Assembly (NCBI RefSeq): GCF_013415305.1
Contig: NZ_JACBXU010000003.1
Location: forward strand, 186,001 to 250,000
Direction of reading: 5' to 3'
DNA length: 64,000 nucleotides
Source: Pantoea sp. WMus005
GTDB taxonomy: Bacteria > Pseudomonadota > Gammaproteobacteria > Enterobacterales > Enterobacteriaceae
Below are positions 52,629 to 62,533 of this stretch, piece after piece. The notes below the pieces were generated by a model. It was not told the origin of the DNA. It saw only the letters and a list, made by a program, of their open reading frames with translations, and ran no database searches. The position numbers and the translations under genes were made by a program. Each line of letters begins with the position of its first letter. Within the stretch, counting starts at the first letter, position 1.

Positions 52629-53531
52629 ATGGATGATATCGCGATATTTCTTGCCGTATTCAGAGGCCGGGGTTTCCGGGCCGCAGCAAAGGCGTCAGGA
52701 CTGGCACCCTCAACGGTTAGTGAGAGGGTCACCGCGCTGGAAGTGAGCCTGGGCGTTCCGCTGTTCATCCGCACAACCCGCAGCGTAACGCCGACCGAAG
52801 CGGGCAGGATGCTGGCTGAGCGCATGGCACCTCTGCTGAGCGAAATGAGATCGGTGATGAATGACGTGGCAAGTTCTCAACACGAGGTGCGTGGGCTACT
52901 CAGGCTAAACGTGACGGGCGCGGTGATGGTCGATATTCTGCCGCCTTTACTGGAGCAATTTCTCAATCGCCATCCCCTGTTGCGCGTCGAGATCATGGTG
53001 GACGATCGCCTGATTGATGCCACGGCAGAAGGTTGCGATGCAGGCATACGTTATGGAGAACATCTGGCCCAGGACAGCGTTGCCGTTCCTGTCGGTCCGC
53101 GCCGCCAGCGTCTGGCACTGGCGGCGGCTCCCGACTACCTCATTTCCCACGGTGCTCCTGTTCATCCGACTGAATTGACCGAACATCATTGCATCCGCCT
53201 TAAATATTCCAGCGGCGCGCTGATACCCTGGGAATTTGAACGTAACGGCGAAACCTGCAGTGTTAACCCTGCTGGTCGCCTGACGATCGGCGTCAATGGG
53301 GCTTCAGGGGCGATTGAGCTGGCAAAAAAAGGGCAGGGGATTATCGCCGTCTTTGAAAACTGGCTGCAGCCCAGCTTTACGACAGGTGAACTGCAACCCG
53401 TTCTTCCGGACTGGTGGCCTGAATTTGAAGGTCCCTGGCTCTACTTCCCCAGCCGATTTATTTCAGCACCGCTGCGCGCCTTTGTGGATTTTCTGAAAGA
53501 GGTACAGGAACAGCCTGAGCCGCTCAGTTGA
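52629..53531 (+). CDS. LysR-family regulator
   Basis: A 300-residue LysR protein. HTH: FRAAAKASGLAPSTVSERVT ALEVSLGVPLF, and the tail PDWWPEFEGPWLYFPSRFIS. The start is ATG 52629 with GGAATTGAG; the frame opens at 52569. The tail and general layout mirror the LysR at 14312-15244, which also sits beside an oxidoreductase. The likely target is the divergent SDR. Confidence 0.85.
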   Translation: MDDIAIFLAVFRGRGFRAAAKASGLAPSTVSERVTALEVSLGVPLFIRTTRSVTPTEAGRMLAERMAPLLSEMRSVMNDVASSQHEVRGLLRLNVTGAVMVDILPPLLEQFLNRHPLLRVEIMVDDRLIDATAEGCDAGIRYGEHLAQDSVAVPVGPRRQRLALAAAPDYLISHGAPVHPTELTEHHCIRLKYSSGALIPWEFERNGETCSVNPAGRLTIGVNGASGAIELAKKGQGIIAVFENWLQPSFTTGELQPVLPDWWPEFEGPWLYFPSRFISAPLRAFVDFLKEVQEQPEPLS

Positions 53532-53549
53532 CTGCCGCAACAATAAAAA

Positions 53550-53575
53550 AGCCAGATTCTCATGTGAATCTGGCT
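53550..53575 (-). terminator. Hairpin with a minus-strand T run
   Basis: AGCCAGATTC (53550-53559), 6-base loop, GAATCTGGCT (53566-53575), preceded by A6, so it is a terminator only when read on the minus strand, yet no minus-strand gene is recognised to its right. It may have belonged to a lost gene. Confidence 0.55.
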
Positions 53576-53983
53576 ACCAGAGTCAAAGCGGAGATAAATG
53601 CACCTGAACTTGCTGCGGTTTGCCATGCTGATCGGCGGTGCCTTTCACAATCACCAGGTAACGGCGTTCATCCCCATGAAGGCTATTCGAACAGGATCAG
53701 CGTGGTCGCGGGCAGCACGCTTTTTACGGCATTCACGGCATTCACCGCTTTCAGCGTTAAAAGCTACTCTGGCAGCAAAAGCGCAGGTGGCAACAACGTC
53801 CTTTCTGACACCGCTGATATTTACAAATAAGCAGAGTAATGCCCGGTAACGCAATGCAGACCGTATGCGTTCCGCGTTGCGTTTACTGCATCTGCTACTC
53901 GCATATAAACTGCTTTTTTGTCAGCATGCCCTGTTTTTCACTCATATCCCGACGTTACGTCAAATTTACTAAAAGGAATAAAC
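53576..53983. other. Stretch with degenerate coding traces
   Basis: About 400 bases with overlapping short frames. One ends NVLSDTADIYK after a repeated TAFTAFTAF, which suggests a decayed gene or slippage, but no family could be assigned and no full-length frame exists. Confidence 0.35.
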
Positions 53984-54472
53984 ATGGAAGTCACGGTAGA
54001 ACGGTGTCCACCAGATGAATGGGAATCTGTAGTAACAATCTTTACTGAAATGGAAGAACACTATTATGGAAAAGGCATTATTCAGGAACCACTGTTGAAG
54101 CATTATCTCCGCCATCAACTTTTCAGCCAGTCCTCCGGTACATGGGTGATCAGGGCTCGCTGCGAGACGCATATTATTGGGCTGGCCTGCTGCAGTATTC
54201 TCTATCCCTCACCCCGATACAGCGGACAACTTCATATCAAGGAGCTTTATGTTTCACAAAGCGAGAGAGGGAAGGGTACAGGAAAATCCTTAATGCGCTT
54301 TATGGCGAAACTCGCTCTTGAGCAGGATTGCCGCAGCCTGAGCTGGAATGCTGAGAAATCAAACCACCGGGCTAATCATTTTTATCGCTCTTTAGGTGGA
54401 AGAGTAGATGACAGCATTGTGAATTATGCCCTTCAGGGTGAACGCCTGAGCGCGCTGGCTTCCGGGGATTAG
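53984..54472 (+). CDS. GNAT acetyltransferase
   Basis: A 162-residue GNAT. The acetyl-CoA P-loop is LYVSQSERGKGTGKSLMRFM, and the C-terminal SNHRANHFYRSLGGRVDDSI is the usual last part. AAAAGGAAT before ATG 53984 fixes the start; the frame opens at 53918. Substrate unknown; the omptin gene follows 268 bases later and appears separate. Confidence 0.8.
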   Translation: MEVTVERCPPDEWESVVTIFTEMEEHYYGKGIIQEPLLKHYLRHQLFSQSSGTWVIRARCETHIIGLACCSILYPSPRYSGQLHIKELYVSQSERGKGTGKSLMRFMAKLALEQDCRSLSWNAEKSNHRANHFYRSLGGRVDDSIVNYALQGERLSALASGD

Positions 54473-54740
54473 GTCGTACCTCAGGCTGCTGACGAACGGC
54501 GCAATGAAAAAAATAATTAATGTTTTTTAAAAAGAAACCGATGAAGGAATTTGCCTTAACGGTTCAAACCTGCGAGCAAAAAGGTTTAAGCGTCCCCGGG
54601 GCTTTAGACGAGTCATAGCGCCGGGTTTCGTCAGTTTTCCAGGTTTCGTGCCCCACAGGTGAGTATAGAAACGCAGTGGTCGTGCTACGAAAAGAACGGC
54701 ACTGCTGTACAAGGATTACCTTCATGGATATGGAATTAAA

Positions 54741-55676
54741 ATGAAAAAAAGCACCGTTGCAGTGATGATGATGACTTTGTCAGGCGGAGCCTGTGCAGAT
54801 TCAGGTCGGTTTGCACCGACTCTTTCGCCTGAAAGTTTTACCGTCTCGACGTCAGCCGGGATGCTGAGTGGCAAATCTCATGAGATGGTTTACGATACAG
54901 AAACAGGCCGCAAAGTGAGTCAGCTGGACTGGAAAATAAAGAATGTGGCTATTCTGAAAGGCGAACTCTCATGGGATGCATATTCATTTCTGACACTGAA
55001 TGCGCGAGGCTGGACTTCCCTGGCTTCTGGTTCAGGTCATATGGATGACTATGACTGGCTTGATGACAACCAGTCTGACTGGACAGACCATTCCTCCCAT
55101 CCCCGCACGGATGTTAATTACGCCAATGAATACGATCTCAATATAAAGGGCTGGGCTTTACAGGGAGATAACTATAAGGCCGGGTTAACTGCTGGTTATC
55201 AGGAAACGCGTTTAAGCTGGACGGCCTTTGGCGGATCCTACAATTACGATAACGGCGCTTCTACCGGTGATTTCCCAAGAGGCGAACGTGGTATTGGCTA
55301 CAGCCAGCGTTTTTCCATGCCGTACATTGGCCTTGCGGGCCAGTACCGTATTAACGACTTTGAATTTAACGCCTTATTTAAATTCAGTGACTGGGTCCGG
55401 GCGCATGACAACGACGAGCACTATATGCGTGATCTTACTTTCCGTGAGAAAGCGACTAATTCGCGATACTACGGAACATCGGTAGATGCCGGATATTATG
55501 TGACCCCAAATGCCAAAGTTTTTGCCGAATTCACTTACAGCAAATACGAAGAAGGCAAAGGCAGTACGCAGATTATTGACAGGTTTTCCGGTGATTCGGG
55601 AACAATTAACGGAGATGCGGCTGGTATATCAAATAAAAACACTACTATTACCGCGGGTCTGCAATACCGGTTCTGA
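54741..55676 (+). CDS. Omptin-family outer-membrane protease
   Basis: A 311-residue ten-strand barrel protease with signal peptide ending near GGACADSGR. The catalytic residues of the family are present: Asp pair in [11 protein letters not shown] (about 102/105) and the Asp-His pair of RAHDNDEHY (Asp 225, His 227). The C-terminal residue is Phe (GLQYRF), the outer-membrane sorting signal. Omptins (OmpT, Pla, PgtE) cleave host or environmental peptides and need LPS. Cationic-peptide resistance is the expected role. It has its own terminator. Confidence 0.9.
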   Translation: MKKSTVAVMMMTLSGGACADSGRFAPTLSPESFTVSTSAGMLSGKSHEMVYDTETGRKVSQLDWKIKNVAILKGELSWDAYSFLTLNARGWTSLASGSGHMDDYDWLDDNQSDWTDHSSHPRTDVNYANEYDLNIKGWALQGDNYKAGLTAGYQETRLSWTAFGGSYNYDNGASTGDFPRGERGIGYSQRFSMPYIGLAGQYRINDFEFNALFKFSDWVRAHDNDEHYMRDLTFREKATNSRYYGTSVDAGYYVTPNAKVFAEFTYSKYEEGKGSTQIIDRFSGDSGTINGDAAGISNKNTTITAGLQYRF

Positions 55677-55705
55677 TCCAGAGCGTTGCGTCATATGATT
55701 GTTTA

Positions 55706-55736
55706 AACATAAAGCCCCCATGGGCTTTATGTTTTT
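55706..55736 (+). terminator. Terminator after the omptin gene
   Basis: AACATAAAGCCC (55706-55717), CCAT, GGGCTTTATGTT (55722-55733) then T's. A 12-base perfect stem. Confidence 0.9.
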
Positions 55737-55817
55737 CAAAAAATCACCAGATGCATCAATCCTGAAAAGAGGGCTTTGAATAAGCCGACAGCCAGTTATC
55801 TGTTTCAGCGATACACA

Positions 55818-56258
55818 TCAAGTGCAGCGTTGCTTCTCTAACCGGATAAAATCACCATCAATTTTTGTCTTATTATCCCAGCCGAGTTGCATATAGAATT
55901 TCGCCGCGCGGCTATTTCCATCGGTTTCAAGCCAGGCAATATCGTGATGCCTGAACAGCTCCTGTTCCGCAAGCAGGGTCAGTCTGCGACCGATGCCTTT
56001 GCCTTCATAGGCAGGAAGAACAAAAAGACCATAAAGACAGCCTTTCTCCGTTAAAATCATCGAAAAACCGATAACTTCATCATCTTTTGTCGCAACCCAT
56101 GTGCAATGACCCTTTTCGATCATTTCGCCTACAGTACTTTCGGTGATGCCCATCTTCCGCATTTCTTCATGGCTAAGATGATTTTCGATAACAGATGTTC
56201 TGACAGTGAAAATACTCTCAACATCAGATAATTTGGCTGGTCTGATATTTATGTTCAT
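55818..56258 (-). CDS. GNAT acetyltransferase
   Basis: A 146-residue GNAT: NINIRPAKLSDVESIFTVRT at the N-terminus, acetyl-CoA loop LPAYEGKGIGRRLTLLAEQ and SRAAKFYMQLGW. The frame opens at 56333, but CAGGGAGTAAGACTG before ATG 56258 marks the start. Likely acts on a small amine or a peptide N-terminus; the substrate is unknown. Confidence 0.8.
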   Translation of the reverse strand: MNINIRPAKLSDVESIFTVRTSVIENHLSHEEMRKMGITESTVGEMIEKGHCTWVATKDDEVIGFSMILTEKGCLYGLFVLPAYEGKGIGRRLTLLAEQELFRHHDIAWLETDGNSRAAKFYMQLGWDNKTKIDGDFIRLEKQRCT

Positions 56259-56402
56259 CAGTCTTACTCCCTGTATGACAAAGATAAATGTCAATGATAA
56301 TGCAGTTATATCCTTAAGAGCCGAATAACACAAAGTGACATTGCTGCTGAAGATGATGCCCGCTTTTTTGCTCTTAACAAACCTTATATCAGTCTCCTGA
56401 TC

Positions 56403-56545
56403 TCAAAATTTATATCGTCCAGACGTCACGCCAGATACACGGCGAAAAAAGATGATAAATGCACACACATTGTCGTAGCCCAAATCCAGCACGATTGCCC
56501 TTGCAGACTGAACCGTAGCCAGACGTTCAGGAGCCGCACACGCTG
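56403..56545 (-). pseudogene. AraC-family C-terminal remnant
   Basis: One minus-strand frame reads ERLATVQSARAIVLDLGYDN then VCAFIIFFRRVSGVTSGRYK before a stop at 56403-56405. This is the second HTH of an AraC regulator (A..LGYD..AF...FRR..G..P.RY). No upstream part is found. The rest of the gap, 56546-57108, shows other short decayed frames on both strands but none identified. Confidence 0.65.
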
Positions 56546-57108
56546 TCTATCTTCAGGGAAGCCAAAGCCGGTTTCAGCGCTGAATCACCGCGTGACTGTC
56601 TGTGGCGATAGTCCGGCCCATGTCGCCCATGTACATGTGTTCAGTCGCCTGATCGGCATTACTCCAGATGTTGATCAGAAAATGATGAGCCGTGATTAGC
56701 GTTACTGACAAAGACGCTTATCCACAGAGCGTTAAAGCCACATTGATGTCTGGCAGATTGGCGATCCTGAAAATGGCTTTCACGGCTGCGCTTTTTACGG
56801 CAAAGTTGATGAAAAAGCTGTAAATCCCTCGTAAGCTCCCCGGACAAGAGGTGTTTCCAGTAAATCGACTAAGATCAGACAGATAAAAACGTTATATCAT
56901 TATTTTTATAGCGTTTTATTTCCTTATACACCTCAGATAACGCTGACTTTTACCGACTTCTCCACCAGATCCCAAAAAAGCTGCTAAACATAAAGGCAGA
57001 GATACGCGCGTAAAGATTAGGGTTATCACAATTTCCCCGATTTAACTCCCGTCAGAAAAATACCAATAAAAACTTATCTTTTTAGCCCACAACAATGGGA
57101 AGCAGACA

Positions 57109-57597
57109 ATGTCGGAAAAAATATCGCTAACAATGCAGGTTAATGGCCAGTCGCAGCAGATGCAGGTCGATCCGCGTGTCACGCTGCTCGACGCGCTGCG
57201 CGAACAACTGAACCTGACCGGCACCAAAAAAGGGTGCGACCAGGGACAGTGCGGTGCCTGCACGGTACTGATTAATGGTCAGCGTGTGCTGAGTTGTCTG
57301 ACGCTGGCGGCCCAGGCGGACGGCGCAGACGTGACCAGCATTGAAGGGCTGGCCTCCAGCGAGGGTGAACTGCACCCGGTGCAGCGCTGCTTTATGGAAA
57401 ATGATGCCTTCCAGTGTGGCTACTGCACGCCGGGCCAGATTATGTCCGCCGTCGCCTGCATCAAAGAGGGCCACGCCGGTTCGGACGATGAGATTCGTGA
57501 ATACATGAGCGGCAACTTATGCCGTTGCGGGGCTTATCCGCACATCGTCGATGCCATTAAACAGGCTGCCGCAGAGATGGCGAAGGAGATCGCATGA
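57109..57597 (+). CDS. paoA: Aldehyde oxidoreductase [2Fe-2S] subunit, PaoA-like without Tat signal
   Basis: A 162-residue ferredoxin-type small subunit of a molybdo-flavoenzyme. Plant-type cluster: Cys 43, 48, 51 and 63 (KGCDQGQCGACTV; LSCLTL). Second cluster: Cys 103, 106, 138, 140 (CGYCTPGQ; LCRCGAYPH). E. coli PaoA has about 60 more N-terminal residues with a twin-arginine signal; none is encoded here, the reading frame starting MSEKISLTMQVNGQ. So the enzyme is probably cytoplasmic. It overlaps paoB by 4 bases. Confidence 0.9.
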   Translation: MSEKISLTMQVNGQSQQMQVDPRVTLLDALREQLNLTGTKKGCDQGQCGACTVLINGQRVLSCLTLAAQADGADVTSIEGLASSEGELHPVQRCFMENDAFQCGYCTPGQIMSAVACIKEGHAGSDDEIREYMSGNLCRCGAYPHIVDAIKQAAAEMAKEIA

Positions 57598-58586
57598 ATG
57601 AATTCAGCTGGAAAGTCGCCCAGTCTCCTCTGGATGCTGCATCACTGAAACAGCAGTCAGGCAGCCAGTTGCTGGCAGGCGGCACCACGCAGCTCGATCT
57701 GATGAAGTGTGGCGTCTTCACTCCCCCGCAGTTAATTGGCATCAGCGGCTTAACGGAGCTAAAAAACCTGCAGTTTGGAGAAGATAAGATCACCGCTGGC
57801 GCGCTGGTCACCATGAGCCAGCTGGCGGATGATCCCGCGTGCCAGCAGAACGCGCCCGCCATTTATGGCAGCCTGTGGCAGGCTGCGTCTCCCCAGATTC
57901 GAAACATGGCGACGCTGGGTGGCAATTTACGTCAACGCACCCGTTGCGCCTATTATCGCGATCCGGCGACCTTCACGGCCTGCAACAAACGCAATCCAGG
58001 ATCTGGCTGCGCCGCGCTGGATGGCGTCAACAGCAACCATGCCATTCTCGGTGCCAGCAACAGCTGTATCGCGGTCTATCCCGGCGATCTGGCCGTTGCG
58101 CTGGTGGCGTTTGACGCCATTGTGGTCCTGCAGAATCAGCAGGGCGAAACCCGCCGCATTGCAATTGATGATTTCTTCCTGCTGCCAGGTGATACGCCTG
58201 ACCGCGAGCACGATCTGCATGATGACGAAATTATTGTGGCGATTGAAGTGCCGCAAACCGGGTCACTTCGTCGCTCTCACTATCTTAAAGTCCGCGACCG
58301 CAGTTCCTATGAGTTTGCTGCAGCCAGCGCAGCCGCAGGCTTTACGCTGGAAAACGGTGTGATGCGTCAGGTGCATATCGCCCTGGGCGGCGTGGCAACC
58401 AAACCCTGGCGGGTCAGGTCAGTAGAGCAGGCGCTGGAAGGCCAGCCGTTTAATGAAGAGACGGTGTTCCAGGCGGCTGAACTCATTACTCAGGAAACGC
58501 AGGCGCTGACTCATAACGCCTATAAAGTGAAACTGGCACCGCGCGTGATTGCACGCGCGCTGATGGCAGCAGGAGAAACCGCATGA
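57594..58586 (+). CDS. paoB: Aldehyde oxidoreductase FAD subunit, PaoB-like
   Basis: A 330-residue FAD-binding subunit of the CO-dehydrogenase/xanthine-oxidase family. FAD loops LLAGGTTQLDLMKCG and LGGNLRQRTRCAYYRDP. The Cys run CAYYRDPATFTACNKRNPGS with GC matches the extra [4Fe-4S] insert that distinguishes PaoB from XdhB. So the paoABC electron chain is conserved. Overlaps paoC by 4 bases. Confidence 0.9.
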   Translation: MNEFSWKVAQSPLDAASLKQQSGSQLLAGGTTQLDLMKCGVFTPPQLIGISGLTELKNLQFGEDKITAGALVTMSQLADDPACQQNAPAIYGSLWQAASPQIRNMATLGGNLRQRTRCAYYRDPATFTACNKRNPGSGCAALDGVNSNHAILGASNSCIAVYPGDLAVALVAFDAIVVLQNQQGETRRIAIDDFFLLPGDTPDREHDLHDDEIIVAIEVPQTGSLRRSHYLKVRDRSSYEFAAASAAAGFTLENGVMRQVHIALGGVATKPWRVRSVEQALEGQPFNEETVFQAAELITQETQALTHNAYKVKLAPRVIARALMAAGETA

Positions 58587-60892
58587 GTGACGTAAATGAC
58601 AAGGCGCGTCCGGATTTAACAAAGGCGAACTCAGCGGCAGACACAGCGATTGAAGGGCTGGGTGCTCCACGCTCGCGAGGCGACGGTAAAGTAAAAGTCA
58701 CCGGCGAGGCACGTTATGCGGTCGAGCATCAGCCGGAAAATCCGCTCTATGGCGTGGTGATTCAGTCCACTGTCGCCAGCGGTCGTATCAGCCGCATGTC
58801 GACGGAAAAGGCACAACAATCCTCGGGTGTGCTGGCGGTCTATACGCACCTGAACACGCTGAAGATCAACAAGCCAACCGCAATTGCAGACGGCGGTGCA
58901 GCGCAGACAACCTATACCCCCATTCAGGACGATGTGATTGTTCACAACGGCCAGAACATCGGTCTGGTGGTGGCAGAGACGTTTGAGCAGGCGACCTATG
59001 CGGCCTCGCTGGTGGAAATTGAGTATGAAACCTCACCCGCGCTGATTTTTGCCACGGATGAGGGCGTCGAGCCGAAACCGGTCTCGAAGCAGGATATCGA
59101 TATGGGCGATGCGCAGGCGGCGATGCAGCAGGCCGAGGTGCGTCTGAGCCAGCGCTACACCACACCGCGCGAATACAACATGCCGATGGAGCCGCACGCC
59201 TGTGTAGCGCAGTGGCAGGATGGACGCATCACCGTCTGGGAGCCGAGCCAGTGGGTAGCGGGCGCGCAGGTTGAAATCGCCGAGTGGATGGGCATTGAGG
59301 TTGAGGACGTGCGCATCATCTCGCCTTATGTCGGCGGCGGATTTGGTTCAAAGCCGGTTCCTTATACCCACGTCGCGCTGGCGAGTGTGGCATCACGGGC
59401 GCTGAACCGTCCGATCAAGGTGTCGCTGACCCGTCCGCAGATCTTTACCGGCTTCGGCGGACGTGCCGCCACCTCACAGCAGCTGGAGCTGGGTGCATCC
59501 CGTGACGGCAAAATCCAGGCGATTATCCAGCGTAGCTTCAGTGAAACGTCACTCATTGACGTGTTCGCCGAGAACTGCAGCAAAGTCACCGCCCGTATGT
59601 ATGCGGTGGAAAACGTCTCTGCTCAGCATCAGATCAGGCCGATCAACACCGTGACCCCAGGCTGGATGCGTGCACCGGGTGAAAACCCCAGCGCTTTTGG
59701 GCTGGAAGTCGCGATGGATGAGATGGCCTATGCCCTGAACATCGATCCGCTGGAGCTGCGTCTGCGCAACTGGGCAGACAAAGATTATCAACTCGACCTG
59801 CCGTGGAGTTCGCGCCGTCTGAAAGAGGCCTATCAGAAAGGCGCAGAAGCCTTTGGCTGGGACCAGCGGATCATGACGCCGCGATCGATGCGCGAAGGGC
59901 GTGAACTGATTGGCTGGGGCATGGCTTCCGGCACCTATCCGGTCAACAAACTGCCCGCTGAAGCGAAAATCATTCTGACGCCGCAGGGAACATTTGTGGT
60001 GCAGTGCGGCGGTGCGGATATCGGCACCGGAACCTATACCATTCTGGCGCAGACCGCCGCCGACATTCTGGGCGTCGCTTCCACTACCATTGAGGTTCAG
60101 CTGGGTGATACCGAGCTGCCGCGCGCGGGTGTAGCAGGCGGTTCGCAGCTGGCAGGTAACGTAACCGCCGCGGTGGACGACACGGCTAAACGTATGCGTG
60201 ACCAGCTGCTGAAGCTGGCCAGTGAGCTGCCGCAGTCGCCACTGAAGGGAACGCCCGTATCCCAGCTCACGCTGAAAGGCGACGGTGTGCAGCATACTCA
60301 GGGCAGCAATCTGGCGGTGTCATTCGTGGAGCTGGCGAGCCTGGCACCGTCGGAGAGTCTGGCGGTGAAAGGCGGAACCTTCCCGGACGATATGTCAGAA
60401 AGTGAGCGCGACAAGATGGTGCGCAACCTCAATGACGGGACCCGTCCTGAAAAATTCTCTGCCCACAGCTGGAGTGCGCATTTTGTTGAAGTGCGCGTCG
60501 ATGAAGATTTCGGCACCATTCGGGTAAAACGAATGGTGGCGGCACTCGACAGCGGCCGTCTCTACAATCCTAAACTGGCGCGCAGTCAGTGGATTGGCGG
60601 CATGATCATGGGTGTCGGTCAGGCACTGATGGAAGAGGGCATTATCGATCCGCGTAACGGTCGGGTGATCAACAACAACCTGGCAGATTATCTGGTGCCG
60701 GTTAACGGTGATATTCCTGACATCACGACCATCAACGTTGGCGAGCCGGACTTTGAGGCGACCACGATGGGGGGTAAACCCGTGGGTGAACTGGGTATCG
60801 TCGGCGTTGCGGCAGCGATCAGTAATGCCGTGTTCCATGCCACCGGCAAGCGTGTACGCGACCTGCCCATTACGCTCGACAAGATTATCTGA
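58583..60892 (+). CDS. paoC: Aldehyde oxidoreductase molybdopterin subunit, PaoC-like
   Basis: A 769-residue catalytic subunit binding molybdopterin. Family landmarks: GGGFGSKPVPYTHVALA, WMRAPGENPSAFG, and the active-site base in GGKPVGELGIVG (Glu 736). E. coli PaoC (about 732 residues) oxidises aromatic aldehydes and has the dinucleotide cofactor MCD. That cofactor choice fits the MocA-like gene just downstream. Aldehyde detoxification is the most natural role, and plant aromatic aldehydes are a plausible source. Confidence 0.9.
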   Translation: MSDVNDKARPDLTKANSAADTAIEGLGAPRSRGDGKVKVTGEARYAVEHQPENPLYGVVIQSTVASGRISRMSTEKAQQSSGVLAVYTHLNTLKINKPTAIADGGAAQTTYTPIQDDVIVHNGQNIGLVVAETFEQATYAASLVEIEYETSPALIFATDEGVEPKPVSKQDIDMGDAQAAMQQAEVRLSQRYTTPREYNMPMEPHACVAQWQDGRITVWEPSQWVAGAQVEIAEWMGIEVEDVRIISPYVGGGFGSKPVPYTHVALASVASRALNRPIKVSLTRPQIFTGFGGRAATSQQLELGASRDGKIQAIIQRSFSETSLIDVFAENCSKVTARMYAVENVSAQHQIRPINTVTPGWMRAPGENPSAFGLEVAMDEMAYALNIDPLELRLRNWADKDYQLDLPWSSRRLKEAYQKGAEAFGWDQRIMTPRSMREGRELIGWGMASGTYPVNKLPAEAKIILTPQGTFVVQCGGADIGTGTYTILAQTAADILGVASTTIEVQLGDTELPRAGVAGGSQLAGNVTAAVDDTAKRMRDQLLKLASELPQSPLKGTPVSQLTLKGDGVQHTQGSNLAVSFVELASLAPSESLAVKGGTFPDDMSESERDKMVRNLNDGTRPEKFSAHSWSAHFVEVRVDEDFGTIRVKRMVAALDSGRLYNPKLARSQWIGGMIMGVGQALMEEGIIDPRNGRVINNNLADYLVPVNGDIPDITTINVGEPDFEATTMGGKPVGELGIVGVAAAISNAVFHATGKRVRDLPITLDKII

Positions 60893-60986
60893 GCCGGTTC
60901 CTGATCTGCTGACAGCAGATCAGATTGTCGTTTTGCGGGCGTCGGCTGGAGCCTGCGCCCGTTTTGCACGTCAGGCGGAGAAGAAA

Positions 60987-61553
60987 GTGAAGATAGCATT
61001 GGTCATACTGGCCGCCGGGCTGAGCCGCCGTTTTCGGCAACAGGCTGGCGAGCATAAGCTGCTGGCTGACCTGGCGGGCAAACCGGTACTGCAGCACACG
61101 CTGGAGAATGCCGCTGCCAGCGGGCTTGACCTGTTCGTGGTGACACGTCCTGATGCTGTTGCTATCCACATGCTCTGCTCGCAGGCGACTTTAGTACCCT
61201 GTGACAGCGGCGGGCTGGGCGAATCGATCGCTGCCGGCGTTGACGCCAGCCGCGACTATGATGGCTGGCTGATTGCGCTGGGCGATATGCCGTTTGTCAC
61301 GCCTGAAAGTTATCGTGCGGTCAGTGCCGCGCTGGCGGATGCGCCGATCGTCAGGCCGTGGATTGACGGCAGGGCAGGCCATCCGGTGGGCTTTCAGCAG
61401 CAATGTTATCCGATGCTGAGCGTTTTGCAGGGCGATGCCGGGCCGCAGGCGGCAGTGAAGTCACTGGCCGTCCGGCTACCGCTTTACGATCGCGGCTGCC
61501 TGTGTGATATCGACCTCCCCGCCGATCTCCAGTTAATAAAGGAATTTTCATGA
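60987..61553 (+). CDS. MobA/MocA-like molybdenum-cofactor nucleotidyltransferase
   Basis: A 188-residue NTP-transferase. LVILAAGLSRRFRQQAGEHK is the nucleotide-binding start, WLIALGDMPFVTPESYRAV the metal/active-site part, and DGRAGHPVGFQQQCYP the third motif. MocA adds CMP to molybdopterin, the cofactor form of PaoC-type enzymes. GGAG six bases before GTG 60987 fixes the start; the longer frame from 60708 lies inside paoC. It overlaps the next gene by 4 bases. Confidence 0.85.
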   Translation: MKIALVILAAGLSRRFRQQAGEHKLLADLAGKPVLQHTLENAAASGLDLFVVTRPDAVAIHMLCSQATLVPCDSGGLGESIAAGVDASRDYDGWLIALGDMPFVTPESYRAVSAALADAPIVRPWIDGRAGHPVGFQQQCYPMLSVLQGDAGPQAAVKSLAVRLPLYDRGCLCDIDLPADLQLIKEFS

Positions 61554-62533
61554 TAACGCTGGATCAACGCGTCATTGATGCGGCACTCAGCAGTTGCCAG
61601 GCGGGCCAGCAGGTCTGGCTGTGCACGGTGCTGCGCACCTACGGCTCTTCACCGCGCGCGCCGGGCACGCTGATGACGGTTAACGAAACCGGGGCTTACT
61701 GCGGATCGCTGTCAGGCGGCTGCATTGAAGAGGATTTTCTGGCACAACTGGCGGCGGGTGCCTATCGCGCCAGTAGTCAGCGTGTGCGATACGGCGAGGG
61801 CGGCATGCGGCCTGACGTCAGTCTGCCGTGTGGTGGCAGTCTTGAGATCGTCATAGAGTTTCTGCCGCCTGATGACACCACGCTGGCGCTGCTGACGGCG
61901 ATGCAGCGCGCGCTGAGTGGACAACAGCCAGTGGTAAAAATGATACGGCCCGGCGAACGCGCGCAGTGGGAAATCCTCGCCGCCGATCGGGTTTTACCCG
62001 CGCTGGATGCCAGCGAAGACCACATGTTACTGCCGGTCGGTGCGATACCGGAACTGCTAATCGCGGGCTACTCCAGCGTGGCCCATGAGTGCATCCGCCT
62101 CGGGCAGATGCTGGGATTTCACGTGCGGGTCTGTGAGCACCGCCCGGAGATGCTGACGGAACTGGAAAGCCACTTCAGTGGCGCAGATAACGTGACGCTG
62201 GTATCACAGCATCCGGCGCGCTGGCTGGAGCTGAACGGCGCGCACGCGGCGGTGGCGATTGTAGCATTGACCCACGATCCGCGTATTGATGACCTGACCA
62301 TGATGGAGGCGATTGCCACACCCGCATTCTATATCGGCATCATGGGATCGGTGAAAAATAGCGAGAAACGGCGGGCGCGACTAAAACAGATCGCCGGACT
62401 GGATCGTGCCGAACTGGACCGCATCCATGCGCCCATCGGCCTGCCCATCGGCAGCAAAACGCCGGCAGAGATTGCGCTGTCGGTTATGGCCGATATCGTC
62501 CGGGTGAAAAATCGCGGGGAGTCAGCCGCCTGA
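61550..62533 (+). CDS. paoD: XdhC/CoxI-family molybdenum-enzyme chaperone (PaoD-like)
   Basis: A 327-residue maturation factor that binds the molybdenum cofactor, adds sulfur or transfers it to the apoenzyme. N-terminal XdhC_CoxI domain VWLCTVLRTYGSSPRAPGTL and GSLSGGCIEEDFLAQL; C-terminal Rossmann part with IMGSVKNSEKRRARLKQI. Last gene of the paoABC-mocA-paoD operon. The 3' end overlaps that of the convergent binding-protein gene by 12 bases. Confidence 0.9.
   Translation: MITLDQRVIDAALSSCQAGQQVWLCTVLRTYGSSPRAPGTLMTVNETGAYCGSLSGGCIEEDFLAQLAAGAYRASSQRVRYGEGGMRPDVSLPCGGSLEIVIEFLPPDDTTLALLTAMQRALSGQQPVVKMIRPGERAQWEILAADRVLPALDASEDHMLLPVGAIPELLIAGYSSVAHECIRLGQMLGFHVRVCEHRPEMLTELESHFSGADNVTLVSQHPARWLELNGAHAAVAIVALTHDPRIDDLTMMEAIATPAFYIGIMGSVKNSEKRRARLKQIAGLDRAELDRIHAPIGLPIGSKTPAEIALSVMADIVRVKNRGESAA

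Noticed and set aside
53528..53854. Overlapping 67-100-codon frames after the LysR gene
   Set aside because: Three frames on both strands compete, none has a family, and the TAFTAFTAF run suggests slippage in non-coding or decayed DNA.
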